A stretch of DNA of 64,000 nucleotides from Druceiella hillmani (GCA_039881145.1 JAYKKI010000040.1:1764001-1828000), one strand, 5' to 3'; positions 1 to 10,744 are shown, counted from the first letter of the stretch. The notes: generated from the letters alone by a model not told the origin. Made by a program: numbers and translations.

Positions 1-478
1 AAAATATTTGTTTGTAAATTTTGGAGGGATTAAATTTTTTTACAATGGTTTTCTCCTTTCAGATTTTATGACTGATTTTCAGGCGCTGATTACTGAAAAA
101 ATTCCATCATATCAGGATTTTTAGTTATTTAGCATAGTTTTTTTGCCAAAAGTACCTAGGCGTACCTAATCAAGAACTGATTTTTTATTTTAATTGTTTG
201 TTATTCAACAAAAAACACACTGAATGGTTGCAGTAGACAACAATGAATAAGTTCTCATAAGTAGCTAAATATAACGTAATTAACTAAGTGGCATGCCTTT
301 ATTATTGAAAAAAAGGTGGATTTTGGGTCATTTACTAAAGACATCATTTAACCGTAATTAACTTGAATTGTTAGACGAGGGTTAATGAGGATAGATTAAA
401 AGATTTTTGTGTAAATAATAACATCATTGTTTTTACAAAATCGGTACGTCCGTAAGATTCGTAAAGCTCACTTAAAAT
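1..478. other. A+T-rich sequence, nothing recognised
   Basis: This stretch before the first pseudogene holds only A/T-rich sequence with short homopolymer runs. I see no coding potential, hairpin or repeat unit in it. If the neighbouring pseudogene was retained with its 5' flank, the promoter would have lain here, but no clear TATA box and initiator pair stands out. Confidence 0.5.
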
Positions 479-1323
479 ATGTCATTGCAAAATTGTTTAA
501 ACTCACCAGACAATTTTTGTTATATTTGTGGACAGTTTATGCTGATAAAATAGCAGCATAACATTACAGAATTTAGAAGTAACGTTTATAACACGTGTTT
601 CGGTCTACCAATCACTGACCAAGACAAACAGTGGGACCCGCATAAAGTTTGTGCGACATGCGTTCGTGAACTTCGAAAGTGGTCAAAGTGGGCAGAACAA
701 TACCTTTGAGTTATAATCGCCTATGTTATGGAGAGAATCTCAGAATCACACCGAAGATTGTTATTTTTGCTGTTGTAAGACTACAGGCTACAATTCTAAA
801 ACAAAAAAGGACTTGGTATATCCAACCGTGCAATCGGTACCGCAAGCGGTACATCGCACCCAAATGTTGCACGACCATCACCTCCATATTTGGAATCAGT
901 GCAAGCTGAAGACATGAGAAATGATGTCGAAGCGGTATCTCAACCTGAAGTTCAATTTGAGTTCAACTGCCAAAAGATTCAACTGAACTCCTCAGATCAA
1001 GACTATCGAAAAAGAATATGCTTGCTCCTGGCACCTCATTTTCTTGGTATCGCAACAGAGAAAAAGACTTTGTACCACATTTTGCTCAAGAACGTGATCT
1101 AGTGTATTGCAAAGATATTCCTAGCTTAGTGAAAATATTTAACATCGAATATAATGCGAAAGAATGGAAATCGTTCATAGACTCATCAAAGCGAAGTTTG
1201 AAAGTAGTGCTTTTGCATAATGGCAATAAGTACGCTTCACTGTTAGCCGCTTATTCTGTACATTCGAAAGAATGTTACGACAATTTGAAAAATGAAAAGC
1301 AACGCTTTAGGAACTATTTATAA
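479..1323 (+). pseudogene. broken copy of an arthropod-expanded zinc-knuckle (CxxC) protein family
   Basis: Conceptual translation from the ATG at 479 gives a family-typical start (MSLQNCLNSPDNFCYICG), then a second Cys pair (KVCATC, about 630-665) and a third (DCYFC, in the frame opening at 723). It ends with a well-kept stretch at 1018-1323 (DLVYCKDI, KEWKSFIDSSKRSLK, VVLLHNGNKYAS). I recall this order of motifs from a protein family that is highly repeated in many arthropod genomes and annotated only as uncharacterised; its function is unknown to me. The copy is dead. There is an in-frame TAG at 551-553 and a TGA at 707-709, at least two frame changes are needed (about 707-723 and near 1018), and the C-terminal half is missing. 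The break at about 1323 lies just before the transposase relic on the opposite strand. Recognition of the family is from memory and was not searched. Confidence 0.7.
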
Positions 1324-1334
1324 AAAAAAGTAAA

Positions 1335-2770
1335 CATCTTAAATGCGCACTCTTGCGCTACTTATGAGGACAAGAGTACGCAGTTAGATGTACACATATG
1401 CGCAATAGGACAAGAGCCCATATGACTTATAAACGTTATATATTTAGTGACTATGACCTGGATAGGCTGTGCGTGTCTCGTGCCACCATTTTCTGCAAAA
1501 AATGCACTCTAACCAGTCTTTTACACTTGGTTCCTTATACTTTTATGAGTAGCTAAGACATGCCTACACTTTTTTCTTTGGTGTAGTTTTTAGCTCCTTG
1601 GATTTGACTTTCTTTATTGGTAAACATTTTTGGCCTTACTTTGCAGCTTCATCTTGAAGCAGACTTTTGTGTGGATATGAACTTAAAACTTCAGACCTTT
1701 TGCTACTTTTGCTAAAGGTTCGCTTCACGGATGACTTTGAGAATGGCCACAAATCTGTTAATTTAATATGCGATGAAGTTGTTAGAGTTGGGTCCATAAA
1801 TTGCGAATCCAAAGGATGGGTAATTTCAAAGTATGCGCGTTATCCATAAGTTCTACCATCTTTATCTGTCTTTTGAATATAAAAGTTGGTGACCTGCTCA
1901 CTGGCACTAATTGCACAAGCCACTGTAACGTTTTGCTCTCACTCAGCACTCGAAATCTTGGTAACACATGCCTTTAATGGATATAACTTTTGGCAGTGTG
2001 TTGAGTAAGTAGGAAAATGTAGAGAATCAAGGCTTCCATACTGAATATTTTATGTGGCTGAAAGTGATACTTATCCTATAAATTTGATAAGTTTTTATAG
2101 AATCAATTTACTTGTACAGCCTGTGGTTTTTGCGATGTTGATCGAAGTCGTCTGTAAAGAGGGATATTCATATATAAAACCTTTCCGTCAGTCTTTACCC
2201 GCAATTTTCGATTCTTTATTAAACTGATATTTTATTTTTCTCAGCAAAATTATAAGATAAACGCCTTAAAATTTTAGCAGTCATTCCAAAGAATATTGCA
2301 TCCAGACTTTGAATATAATCGAGAAATCCAATCTCCATTTGCCTGATAAAGGTACATCTTTATTTACCAAAGGATTGGCACATAGTCCTCGTTATTCTAA
2401 GACTAGATTTAGGTATACCAAGTAGTTCTGCTACCTTCCGTTTGCTTTTTCCATTTGCAATTAATTTACAACCTTCTTCTATTACACTTGGATACACATT
2501 TTTCTCTAGGTTACTCTTTGTCCCCTTGACATTCCCAAAATATATATTTTTAATAAATAGAATCTAAGGAAAGTAAACTTAAATCAAATCGCATCAGATC
2601 AATTCATTTTTTGCCAGAAATTTGTACATAAAAAGTTGTATGGTTAAGATTAAAACGTTTCAACATAACAATACTCTCTTAAATATTGCGAGTTTATGTA
2701 TACATCTCATGTGTACATCTTAAAAATATATATGTTGGACAAGAGTATACACACACTCTTGCATACCTTG
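1335..2770 (-). mobile_element. relic of a psq-HTH pogo/Tigger-type DNA transposon
   Basis: The transposase remnant described at 1409-2540 lies within a zone whose ends share a short motif. CAAGAGT or its complement occurs at 1343-1349, 1370-1376 and 1408-1413 on one side and at 2742-2748 and 2755-2761 on the other. Clustered subterminal boxes of this kind are usual transposase-binding sites. I could not define clean terminal inverted repeats or a TA target duplication. A further similar box (AAGAGTAC on the minus strand, near 3090) leaves the right end uncertain, so the limits are approximate. Confidence 0.55.
1409..2540 (-). pseudogene. degenerate transposase with pipsqueak HTH and C-terminal zinc finger
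   Basis: Reading the minus strand downward from about 2537 gives, in order: a pipsqueak-type helix-turn-helix (KLIANGKSKRKVAELLGIPK, about 2490-2390); a CENP-B-like linker region (LRRLSYNFAEKNKISV, about 2270-2210) followed, after a frame change, by AGKD-stop-RKGF; then PKVISIKGM and ISSAE-stop-EQNVTVACAISAS (about 1955-1880), which match the family's DDE-domain core. After a gap come the linker DLWPFSKSSVKRTF (about 1760-1720) and a C-terminal zinc-binding stretch DWLECIFCRKWWHE (about 1530-1485). This architecture is typical of pogo/Tigger-like transposases of insects (HTH_psq, DDE_1, zinc finger). Stops, frame changes and loss of the segment holding later catalytic acidic residues make it inactive. 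The complete order of small motifs makes the assignment firm even though no long ORF survives. Confidence 0.8.
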
Positions 2771-3800
2771 ACACTGCGTTTTCTTGTACTACCCTGATTA
2801 AACAATGTTGATTCTAACGCCATCTATTAAGCGGAATATCTGTCACTTTGAAAATAAGTAATTCGATAGTAATTTAACCGAAATAAACATAAAACAGTAT
2901 CTTACTTTGTTAATCTTTCCTACTTGCTTATAAACCTTTTGAATATTACATCAAATAGGTCAAAAACCCTTTTTCTTGTCTAAATCTTTTTAAATTGGAT
3001 CAAAACATGCATAATTTTTCGATAGTGAACTATTCAGAAATGAAGATAGCGGCAAAACGCTGTTCTTCGATTGGATAATGGTCCTGTGTACTCTTATACA
3101 CCCCGCGCTTTTGCATCACCCCACCCTAATTACTCGTATTTTATATATATTTTTAAGAAAAAGGAAATTCTTATGATATTATATTCTTTGAGACGGTTTA
3201 CCTTTAGGTTCATTTTTTAAATCACCTTATATCTTACTTCTATACTATAATATATACATATAGGTATTTGTATTATAAATATATTTGAGTAATACATACA
3301 ACGATTCTGTTATCATTGGATCTCTGTACATATACTAAATACCTTTTCAATGCTTTCACTTACGTAATAAGTTTATTTCCCGAGAATAAGCAGTCCCGAA
3401 GCTATCATAGAGTAAAAAGATTATCATAGAGTCAAAACTACAGGTGTTTTCTTCAGGTGATGAATATATACTAAAACATGTCTAAAAACAAAATGAATTT
3501 TAATATGTACATAATTGAGTAGTGTTGCCATCAATGTACATTACGTAATTGGCACCATAACAAATAAATACATGTTGAATAAATTTGTCTTGTATTGGAG
3601 ATAATTATCTATCTACAAAACAGTTCAACAAACATGCAAAATAAACAAAGTAAATTGACGCTAACAAAAAACGTTCATTTACAATATTCGACACTCCTCA
3701 GTGGCACAAAAAGCAACACAAGAAGTTCTCATATTATCACCGATCGCACGGCCAAATCAATGAAGATATCGACAAAGCAAATGTCATTAAAAAGAATTTA
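2771..3800. other. A+T-rich spacer, no gene
   Basis: Mostly A/T-rich. A GC-richer patch at 3085-3130 (CCCCGCGC, then CACCCCACCC) sits beside a CAAGAGT-like box and might still belong to the transposon relic. A 15-base phrase containing ATCATAGAGT occurs twice at 3404-3435. A reading frame of 68 codons at 3595-3801 has no recognisable motif and is probably fortuitous. Confidence 0.4.
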
Positions 3801-3835
3801 ATACCATCACAATGCCCTTTCTCGGTAAAAATAAG

Positions 3836-3955
3836 CCACGTAATAATAAGCGTGGACCCTTTCGTCAGCTCTTGACGGTTGTCACATCAAAGTCTCAAAT
3901 TGCTCGGAACATAAGGCGCCCATCTTTAAAGGCCCAGCTCCACGGAGCCTAGCTA
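3836..3955. other. small complex-sequence island
   Basis: About 120 bases with more G+C than the surroundings, including GGCGCCC and a nested GGCCCAGCTCC / GGAGCC pair that could form a short stem. No protein motif is visible. It could be a conserved non-coding element or an old transposon fragment. Confidence 0.2.
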
Positions 3956-4481
3956 TTTTAAAAAATATTTCTCTTGCATTTTAGGTATATACATAAAACA
4001 AATTGTTCATCGTGACTTGGTCTGTCTGCCATAAGTTTCAGCTTTAAAACTGGAAGTCTGATTCGTTTACTGAACTGAAGAAAGAAATGAATGTTAGTAA
4101 TTTTATATATTTCTGCTTTCCGATGTATGAATATACGAAACAAATTCAGTTTGATTAAATAAAATGTGTTTTTTATAAATAATCACAATTTATTTAATGT
4201 TCAAATATATTTCGTAAATTTATCGCTACAAGAATAATCCTCACAGCAAAAGAATTGTATATTGTAAGGATAGTATTGCGTAATATTTTATTTCACTTGC
4301 ACATTTTTTTGAAATGTAAACAAAATTATTTTAATTGAAAGTGCATTCGTATAACGTAATAATTATATATGCCAACATGTGATTAGACACGTTAGCAAAA
4401 TAAAATTAAATATTCTGACCCATTTTTTACAAACAAGGCTTCACTTTACACCCTTGTATATTAAAAGTTTTTTTTTATAAT

Positions 4482-4739
4482 TTGCTACATTTTAATTGCA
4501 ACATCCATACGAAGTTTTCCATAGAACTTTTACAAATAAATTCTTATAAATTTTCATGCTCATATTGTGAATCTCCGATAGATAAACATGCGGATAGAAA
4601 ACCAGGTAACGGAATTATGCTTCAGTACGAAAACCCAAAAACGAACAAACAATATTTTAAGCATATAAAAATAATTCATAAATTATCTATTAAAAAGATG
4701 GAAGAAATGGAATTAGATAGAAAAAAAGTGGAAGAATAA
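4482..4739 (+). other. 85-codon reading frame with one CxxC and a Lys/Glu-rich end, status unknown
   Basis: The frame starts at an ATG and runs 85 codons. It contains a single CSYC pair (about residues 26-29) followed by a charged, helix-prone tail (KKMEEMELDRKKVEE). Its amino-acid make-up is more protein-like than that of other random frames here, but I recognise no family, and no second Cys/His pair completes a zinc site. It may be a remnant exon or transposon fragment, or chance. No splice signals were confirmed. Confidence 0.15.
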
Positions 4740-5180
4740 TATAAGTAAGTCAAAAATCAGGACAGGAAAAATGTTTAAGCAATCTTCTAAAGTATATTTT
4801 CATAGTCAAATTTACTCCAAAATTTTGCAGTATGTAATATAGCCGATGAGTAATTTAAAACATAATATTTATGTAACATAATAAACAAGTATTTTAAAAT
4901 ATAACATCACATCTGGGAATGCAATTGAGAATAGCCGTCAAACGTAATAAAATGCTATTGACGATAAAGCTAAAAATATGGAGTTAAAATAAATTGTGTT
5001 AAGTATGTGTAATAAAGCTACGTAATGTGTAATAAAGTAACCTAAACCTTAATATCTATATTTTAGTCTAATTCAGACTTTTCCAAGGAAAATCAATTTG
5101 TAAGAAAACTTGTTGATTACACGTAGCTACATCCTCTTTGCCAATATTTACATATGATTTATAAAATGTGCTGTCTCCTT
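4740..5180. other. A+T-rich spacer, nothing recognised
   Basis: A/T-rich sequence with a short local repeat (AATGTGTAATAAAG and variants near 5005-5040) and no other structure that I can see. Confidence 0.4.
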
Positions 5181-5214
5181 TCAGCTATTTATTTTTCCCT
5201 AGCATGTAGCTGAC

Positions 5215-5480
5215 GTCTAAAACAACGCAAGTTAGTGGAGCGTTGCCCTTAATCGCTTTTGTTATGGGCCACTATCTCAACATTGTTGGCCGGTCGAGTT
5301 TTTGTATCCAGCCAGATACTGGTCTGGGCTCCGCACACCTCAGGGGAGTGAGTTCTCTCGACCCAATGTATTGTAGCGAACCGATTTAGCGTAGAAAAAA
5401 TGTTCGATTGAAGTAATCTCTTATTCTCCGTTGCATTTTGACCTGGGCTTTAATCGTGAGCCAAGATTAGTTTCTTTTAC
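5215..5480. other. complex-sequence island
   Basis: This stretch is less A+T-rich, with phrases such as GGCCGGTCGAG, GGTCTGGGCTCCGC and CCTCAGGGGAG. It shows no open frame on either strand. A tRNA-derived SINE was considered because of its composition, but no A-box/B-box pair was found. A regulatory element or decayed repeat is possible. Confidence 0.2.
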
Positions 5481-6329
5481 ATGGTTTGTTGTAGACTTTT
5501 TTTCTTTGTTATGACGTTATAAAATGACACAGTTTGTCAATTGTACGAATGATGCAATACAATAATATGCAGTCTTGTGTTGGAAGTGCTTGTGAAATAT
5601 ACTGCAGTCAAAACTGTGAATATTAATAATTTGAGTCCTGTATTTTAAAGAGTTACTGAAGATGTATCAACACTTAAGAGTGAGACACACAACACTGAGA
5701 AGTTAAACTTAATATGTTATAAGTGCATTGTATGAAAGAAATTTACTTTGAAAATTAAGTGAAGTATAAGATTAAAATAATAACGCCGAATTATAAAACA
5801 ATAATTAAAGAAATTCAAAACGATCAAATGGTGGCACCGATTGTGTGTAGTTTGCGTAGTATTCATAACGCATAAATAAAAATAAATCCAAAGAGAAATA
5901 AATTGTTTTGTTCTGGTATTTGAAATATAAATAAGTAGATTAACTAAAGTATATAAGTAAATTACCTAAAGTGTAAGTAGATTACCTATAGTTTTTATAA
6001 ATTTCAACGCATAATTGTCAAATTTAATCAGAACATAATTGTCAAATTGCTAGATCAAAAATTTTTCATAAATTATAAAAAATGGCTTATTTTCTACATT
6101 CAATTTTTTTTCTAATTTATATTGGTAAGAAAATATTTTTGCGACATTAGTTTGCATATACCTACACATTTTGAACCATTTTAACTTAGACATCGAAATG
6201 TATTTTTCTTAATTCTTTAAATTTATGTTGTATTAATTATAATTTTTTTATAATTGTAATATTTATGAGTGGCTTTCTTGTTTTAAAATATTTTTATCTG
6301 CTCTAATATAATAATAAAGTCTATTGAAT
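5480..6329. other. A+T-rich spacer
   Basis: Contains a short tandem phrase (AGTAGATTA/ACCTAAAGT variants, 5933-5990) and a repeated CATAATTGTCAAATT phrase (about 6010-6046). No coding sequence is seen. Confidence 0.4.
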
Positions 6330-6424
6330 ATATTTGGCGTTAATTTTGTGGAAATTCATTATTCACAATTAAAAGAAACTACGTGATGTAGTATTATTTC
6401 TACTTTCTTTAAATTCTTTACCAT

Positions 6425-6457
6425 GACCTAGGTTTCGTTGTATTACAACATCTTCAG
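6425..6457 (-). other. hammerhead-ribozyme-like core, left arm
   Basis: The minus strand reads CTGAAGA, then a 5-bp stem GTTGT-AAT-ACAAC, then GAAA, then CCTAGG followed by TC. These match the CUGANGA, stem II, GAAA, short self-complementary stem III and GUC cleavage site of a hammerhead ribozyme. One extra base lies between CUGAAGA and the stem, and helix I is not evident, so activity is doubtful. Confidence 0.25.
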
Positions 6458-6517
6458 GTGGGCTATTAGCAAATATACTTCTAATAGCCCACCTGAAGAT
6501 CTTTGCTAATAGCCCGC

Positions 6518-6550
6518 CTGAAGATGTTGTAATACAACGAAACCTAGGTC
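6518..6550 (+). other. hammerhead-ribozyme-like core, right arm
   Basis: This is the same motif on the + strand: CTGAAGA at 6518-6524, stem II through 6538, GAAA at 6539-6542, and CCTAGG at 6543-6548 with TC to 6550. A15.1-U16.1 and the C-G pairs of a minimal stem III can form through the palindromic CCTAGG. The same one-base misfit before stem II is present as in the left arm, and no convincing helix I was found. Confidence 0.25.
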
Positions 6551-6959
6551 ATGTAAATTACTTAAAGAAAGTAGAAATAATACTACATCACGTAGTTTCA
6601 TTTAATTGTGAATAGATAAAGACATAAAGTTTGTGAATTTGTTAGTTCGAGATAATTTCAAAAATTAACAAATCGATTATAAAAATGTTTCTTATTGTGA
6701 ATAGGAGATATATTTATTCTTATAAATTTAATGAATACATTTTATACATAGTGGGGGATGAAAAGGGTAATAGATTCATATATAAAACGATGCAAAAACT
6801 ACTTAAGTCGTTGCTTACCAGCATTTCGTATATAATTAAAATGCAGGGTGCTTTAGATTGTGCCAACAATAGGAATAATGATCTTTACACCTTGAACTCT
6901 TGCCGCGCGAATTAAGTGTTAAATCAAGCACAAAATACGAAAGTCTAAATTCTTTCAAA

Positions 6960-7280
6960 CAATACCGTCTGCGCCGCACCGCGCGCCTCAACCCTCGGCG
7001 AACAAACGCCTAAAACAATGCCCGTCCACACCTATAGTAATATGCGTTACCAAGAAAAAAACAAAACACAATACAAAACTGCTGAATGGAGTGTCGCGCC
7101 GCGTCCCGCGACAAAGGGGCTCCTGATTTTGTTTTGACAAAATCTAGACGGGCGGAAGTATGCTGGCCCGCCCCTTTGTCCGCTTGCCGTATCGCTTTCG
7201 CTTACTCGATTCAGAGCGTATCAACCTTTACCCGATTCAATGCATATCAGCTTTTTTGCTTTCTTGATTTCGCACAGTAA
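6960..7280. other. G+C-rich island
   Basis: One of the most CpG-rich parts of the window (GCGCCGCACCGCGCGCC near 6969-6985, CGCGCCGCGTCCCGCGAC near 7094-7112, GGCCCGCCCC near 7163). A 64-codon frame runs through 7086-7280 but has no motif. It may be a regulatory island, a promoter-like CpG cluster or an exon; nothing decides between these. Confidence 0.3.
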
Positions 7281-8011
7281 ACTTGCGGAATGGCTAAGCG
7301 CTAGAGATTATTTTCATATGAAATACAAGGCGTATTTCATATAAAATTTAGCCCCAGTCGACATAGATTTAGTTTCAACTTATTTTTTTATAAGGTTGAA
7401 AAACATTAAAGACACAGTTACACAATACACAGTTACATCGGCTAATTTCCATGCTGTAGATATACGCTAGTATAATGAAAGAAACATGTCCCATAAATTT
7501 AAAGTCATATATAGGCACGAAAAGCAGAGTTTAATCGAAAATATTCATTACAATTCTTTAAGTAATACTTAAGCCAAATCATTCACTAATCGTCATTAAA
7601 ATTTTATTGTATTACACATTACTAGATGTTTCCTTATAGGATGAATAAAGGAGAGTATATGTAGATATGTAGCAATATACTGAAGTTACTAATAGGTAGA
7701 TAAAATGCGTTATTTAATGAAAACATTTATTAACGAAAAGGTAAATACCGCCATTTAACGGAGAACGAAGTACAAAACATTTATGATGGTTCTATGTATA
7801 AATACATATATAACTATTTATTAAACAGTTAGAATCAGAGTTAACAATAATGAATCAAATTGAAGATTTCTAATGCAAAAAAACAAAGCTTTTAAGGTTT
7901 ATAAAAATTCTTCCATTGATTTTTAGGCGATCCGCGCTCTTATATAATATGATATATATAAAAGAAACAATTTTTATATAGTATAGTAAATGAGTGAAAT
8001 TGCGTACATTC
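7281..8011. other. A+T-rich spacer
   Basis: A short imperfect palindrome lies at 7316-7343 (CATATGAAATAC / GTATTTCATAT). The rest is A/T-rich with no gene signal. Confidence 0.4.
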
Positions 8012-8142
8012 CATTGCATTACATTCAATTGTACATTGCATTACATTCAATTGTACATTGCATTACATTCAATTGTACATTGCATTACATTCAATTGTAC
8101 ATTGCATTACATTCAATTGTATATTGCATTACATTCAATTGT
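8012..8142. repeat. 22-bp minisatellite, about 6 copies
   Basis: The unit is CATTGCATTACATTCAATTG plus TA. Six almost identical copies lie in direct tandem, with only one or two substitutions (GTAT for GTAC in the fifth). Because the unit length is not a multiple of three, the peptide it encodes cycles through all frames and stays open by chance. It is not a gene. Confidence 0.95.
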
Positions 8143-9572
8143 CGTAATAAATACCAGCTACTTCTTGAAATAATTGTAATCGTTCAATTTAAATAATAAT
8201 ACTTTCTGTTATGTATGTATGCGCGGCTAATAAATATGATTAGCGAACGGATAAGTTGTATGCTTGTAATTTTAATTGGGTTTTGTCTTGAAATTTTACT
8301 TGTAATATAGTTGGTAACGTATGTAACGTTAAGGATTATAATTTCGTCTGTTGTATAATATTGTTTGGATATGTATATTTCCCATAACCAAATGTAGAGT
8401 TAAATCAATATTATTAATATTTTATAAATTAATATTGATAGCCTGAGTTATTATGATCATTACGTAATCAAATTTATTTATATATTTCTCACATACTAAC
8501 TTAGGAATTTGACAATTTCTATACAAAAATTTTTAAATACAATATTTTTTAGGTTTATTACAGAGCAATTTGAAAATATTTACTTGGTATATACTGATTT
8601 ATTTGTCTTAAAAGTAATATTAGAAGTAATATAATAGGGATACATAATTACAACATAACTTTAATAAACTAGAAAATGTTAATTAGAAATAAGTACTACG
8701 AGAAGATGACTATTTTACTTGGAAAAATAATATTTCAAAATGTATTCATGAAAAAGTTTTACGTGTATGTATTTCATTTATAAATTTTCCTCTGTCTGCC
8801 TAATTATACAGCGAGATAATAATTAGAAATCTAAACTTTTTCCAATTAAAAATAACAAAAGTTGTAAAAAAAATTACTATGGAAATGTCTGCCAAGCCTG
8901 TATCCAAGAGAATTTCATTTTAAATTTCACATGATGAAATAGAAATGATTTACTTTAAAAAAAATATTATTTTGCTAACATTTTATCAATAATATACCAA
9001 ACAAGCTTATATAACTAATATTCATTTACACATGTCATACTAATTTACGTCTTACAAGCGAGCTTTCAAACATACCATCATAATCCCGGAGTAGCCCCAC
9101 CAACTTAACAAATGGTTATCATCATACGTCACACTGCCGACGGATGTAAACTTCATATCCTGTTATTCCTATAAATCATTTCGAGAAGTTTAAAAATATA
9201 TCAACGGTACCTTCGTATAAATACTAAGCCATAGTAGCTTAATTGTATTACGTTTCAACGAACAACTTTAATATTATTGTTCCGAATAGTGATACTTGAA
9301 ATGTCTATTCAAAACAACTAGCATTTATTGGATCCCCTTGGTGCCTGCTTTGATATGTGTTCTTGTAAAAAAATATGAATCAAACCGTACAAACATTCAC
9401 ATGCATATGTGAGATGGGGTTTCGAGAGGGATATCGAATTACAGACATACAGGTAGAAGATGCATCCCTTTCAAATGTGAGTTTATTAAGCACTGTGAAA
9501 AAAAATAATGTTCGTTTATGTTTATATTTGTCTGTATTGACTAAAAAGCTTTTGTCGATTTTTGTTTAATTT
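8143..9572. other. A+T-rich spacer with a small complex patch
   Basis: Mostly A/T. A patch at 9055-9240 has more complex sequence without an open frame. A 64-codon frame at 9375-9569 has no motif. Nothing else is recognised. Confidence 0.4.
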
Positions 9573-10035
9573 TGAAAGAGAAAACTATTTTAAATATATT
9601 AGAATTGTTAAATTAAAATTTGGAAAGTCACAAAACGGAATTGTCAATGTTGTAGTAGTACAAACAAAAACGGATTGTGTCCTACAATAATACAAGTTTA
9701 ACTTATACTTGAAATTTAAAAAAAATGATATAGTCTTTTTCATTAAATATAACATTTAATTGTAAAGCTCTCCATTAAGCAATGAACTAAAATTTTCAAT
9801 TTAATTAAAATTCAATTTCCAGTTTAATTTAAAAAGAAAACTATTTTAAATATATTAGAATTGTTAAATGATATTCGAAAAATTACAACGGAAATAGCAA
9901 TGTTTTATTAGTACAAAAAAAGACGAATTATGACCTACAGTAATACAAGTTTAACTTATACTTAGAATTAAAAAAAGTTATAGTCGTATTCCATTAAAGT
10001 GTAATGCTCTCCATTAAGCGATGAACTAAAATTTC
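9573..10035. repeat. diverged tandem duplication, about 260-bp unit
   Basis: Two copies start with the same phrase (GAAAACTATTTTAAATATAT, at about 9582 and 9836). They share several later phrases: ACAAGTTTAACTTATACTT (about 9693 and 9946) and CTCTCCATTAAGC (about 9767 and 10007). The copies differ by substitutions and short indels, so the duplication is old. Confidence 0.85.
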
Positions 10036-10744
10036 CACGGTTATGCATAGTCGGTATAAAACTTTAAGTCCTTTAACTATAGAAAGCTGATATTAATCAA
10101 TCAAGTTCAACGACACTGACTATTCAGATTTTACGATCTTTGATTTTACGATTTAAACATCCAAGACGCGCCATAAAGGTAGCTTAACTCTGACATTGTT
10201 CCATCAGCTTTAACTAAACTTTTTTGATGAACAACCTTTTAAAAATAGAATTCAATTACATATTCCTACACAAACTGAAAGCAAATATAAACGAAAAATG
10301 TACAAGTGAGAACGAAAATAATGAATATCTTCTCTTTATACAACAATTTAATCGATACATTAGAATACAGTTATTAATTTAAAATGTATTATTAGAAGTA
10401 ATACGGAAAGGTTCACATCCCAGGATTAAATTGTAGGGATGAATATTCTTATTGAAACTACAAAATAAATGCTAAATATGCGTATTATCGGAATACAATT
10501 ATTCTGCTGAAAAGCTTTGCTTGGCAAAATAACATTTAAAAGTGTATAAGTGAAAATAAAAATTGTACCAACCTTAATTTACTTCATCGATTTTTTGCAA
10601 TTTGGACGACGTCAAATTACACAGCGGGAGAGTAATTTGAAACCTACACTCCTTCCATTAAATGTTTCGCAAGATTTTTATTTGATATTACAACGTTACT
10701 CCTAACATTTGAACAAGTCGTGATAACGATATATTTGCATTGAT
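10036..10744. other. A+T-rich spacer
   Basis: A/T-rich with a small GC patch (GACGACGTC, near 10606). A short phrase (TTTTACGAT) is duplicated near 10130-10152. No gene was found. Confidence 0.4.

Larger units (their letters stand above)
6330..6616. mobile_element. foldback (long inverted-repeat) element
   Basis: Two arms of about 114 bases, 6360-6473 and 6502-6615, are near-perfect reverse complements separated by 28 bases. The loop itself contains a third partial copy of the arm tip (CTAATAGCCCACCTGAAGAT, 6481-6500). The left arm is preceded by sequence (from about 6330) that is also present next to the related half copy at 19444, so the arm belongs to a longer repeat family. Head-to-head copies of this kind arise from foldback transposons, MITEs or inverted insertion of the same element. 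No coding sequence is present, and target-site duplications were not identified. Confidence 0.85.

Noticed and set aside
5215..5400. Possible tRNA-derived SINE or tRNA gene
   Set aside because: No A-box/B-box pair and no cloverleaf could be drawn. A scan by eye for GTTCRANYC-type words elsewhere also found no tRNA.
7990..8196. 68-codon frame with a repetitive Ile/His/Tyr/Leu pattern
   Set aside because: It is the translation of the 22-bp minisatellite; the pattern follows from the repeat, not from a gene.
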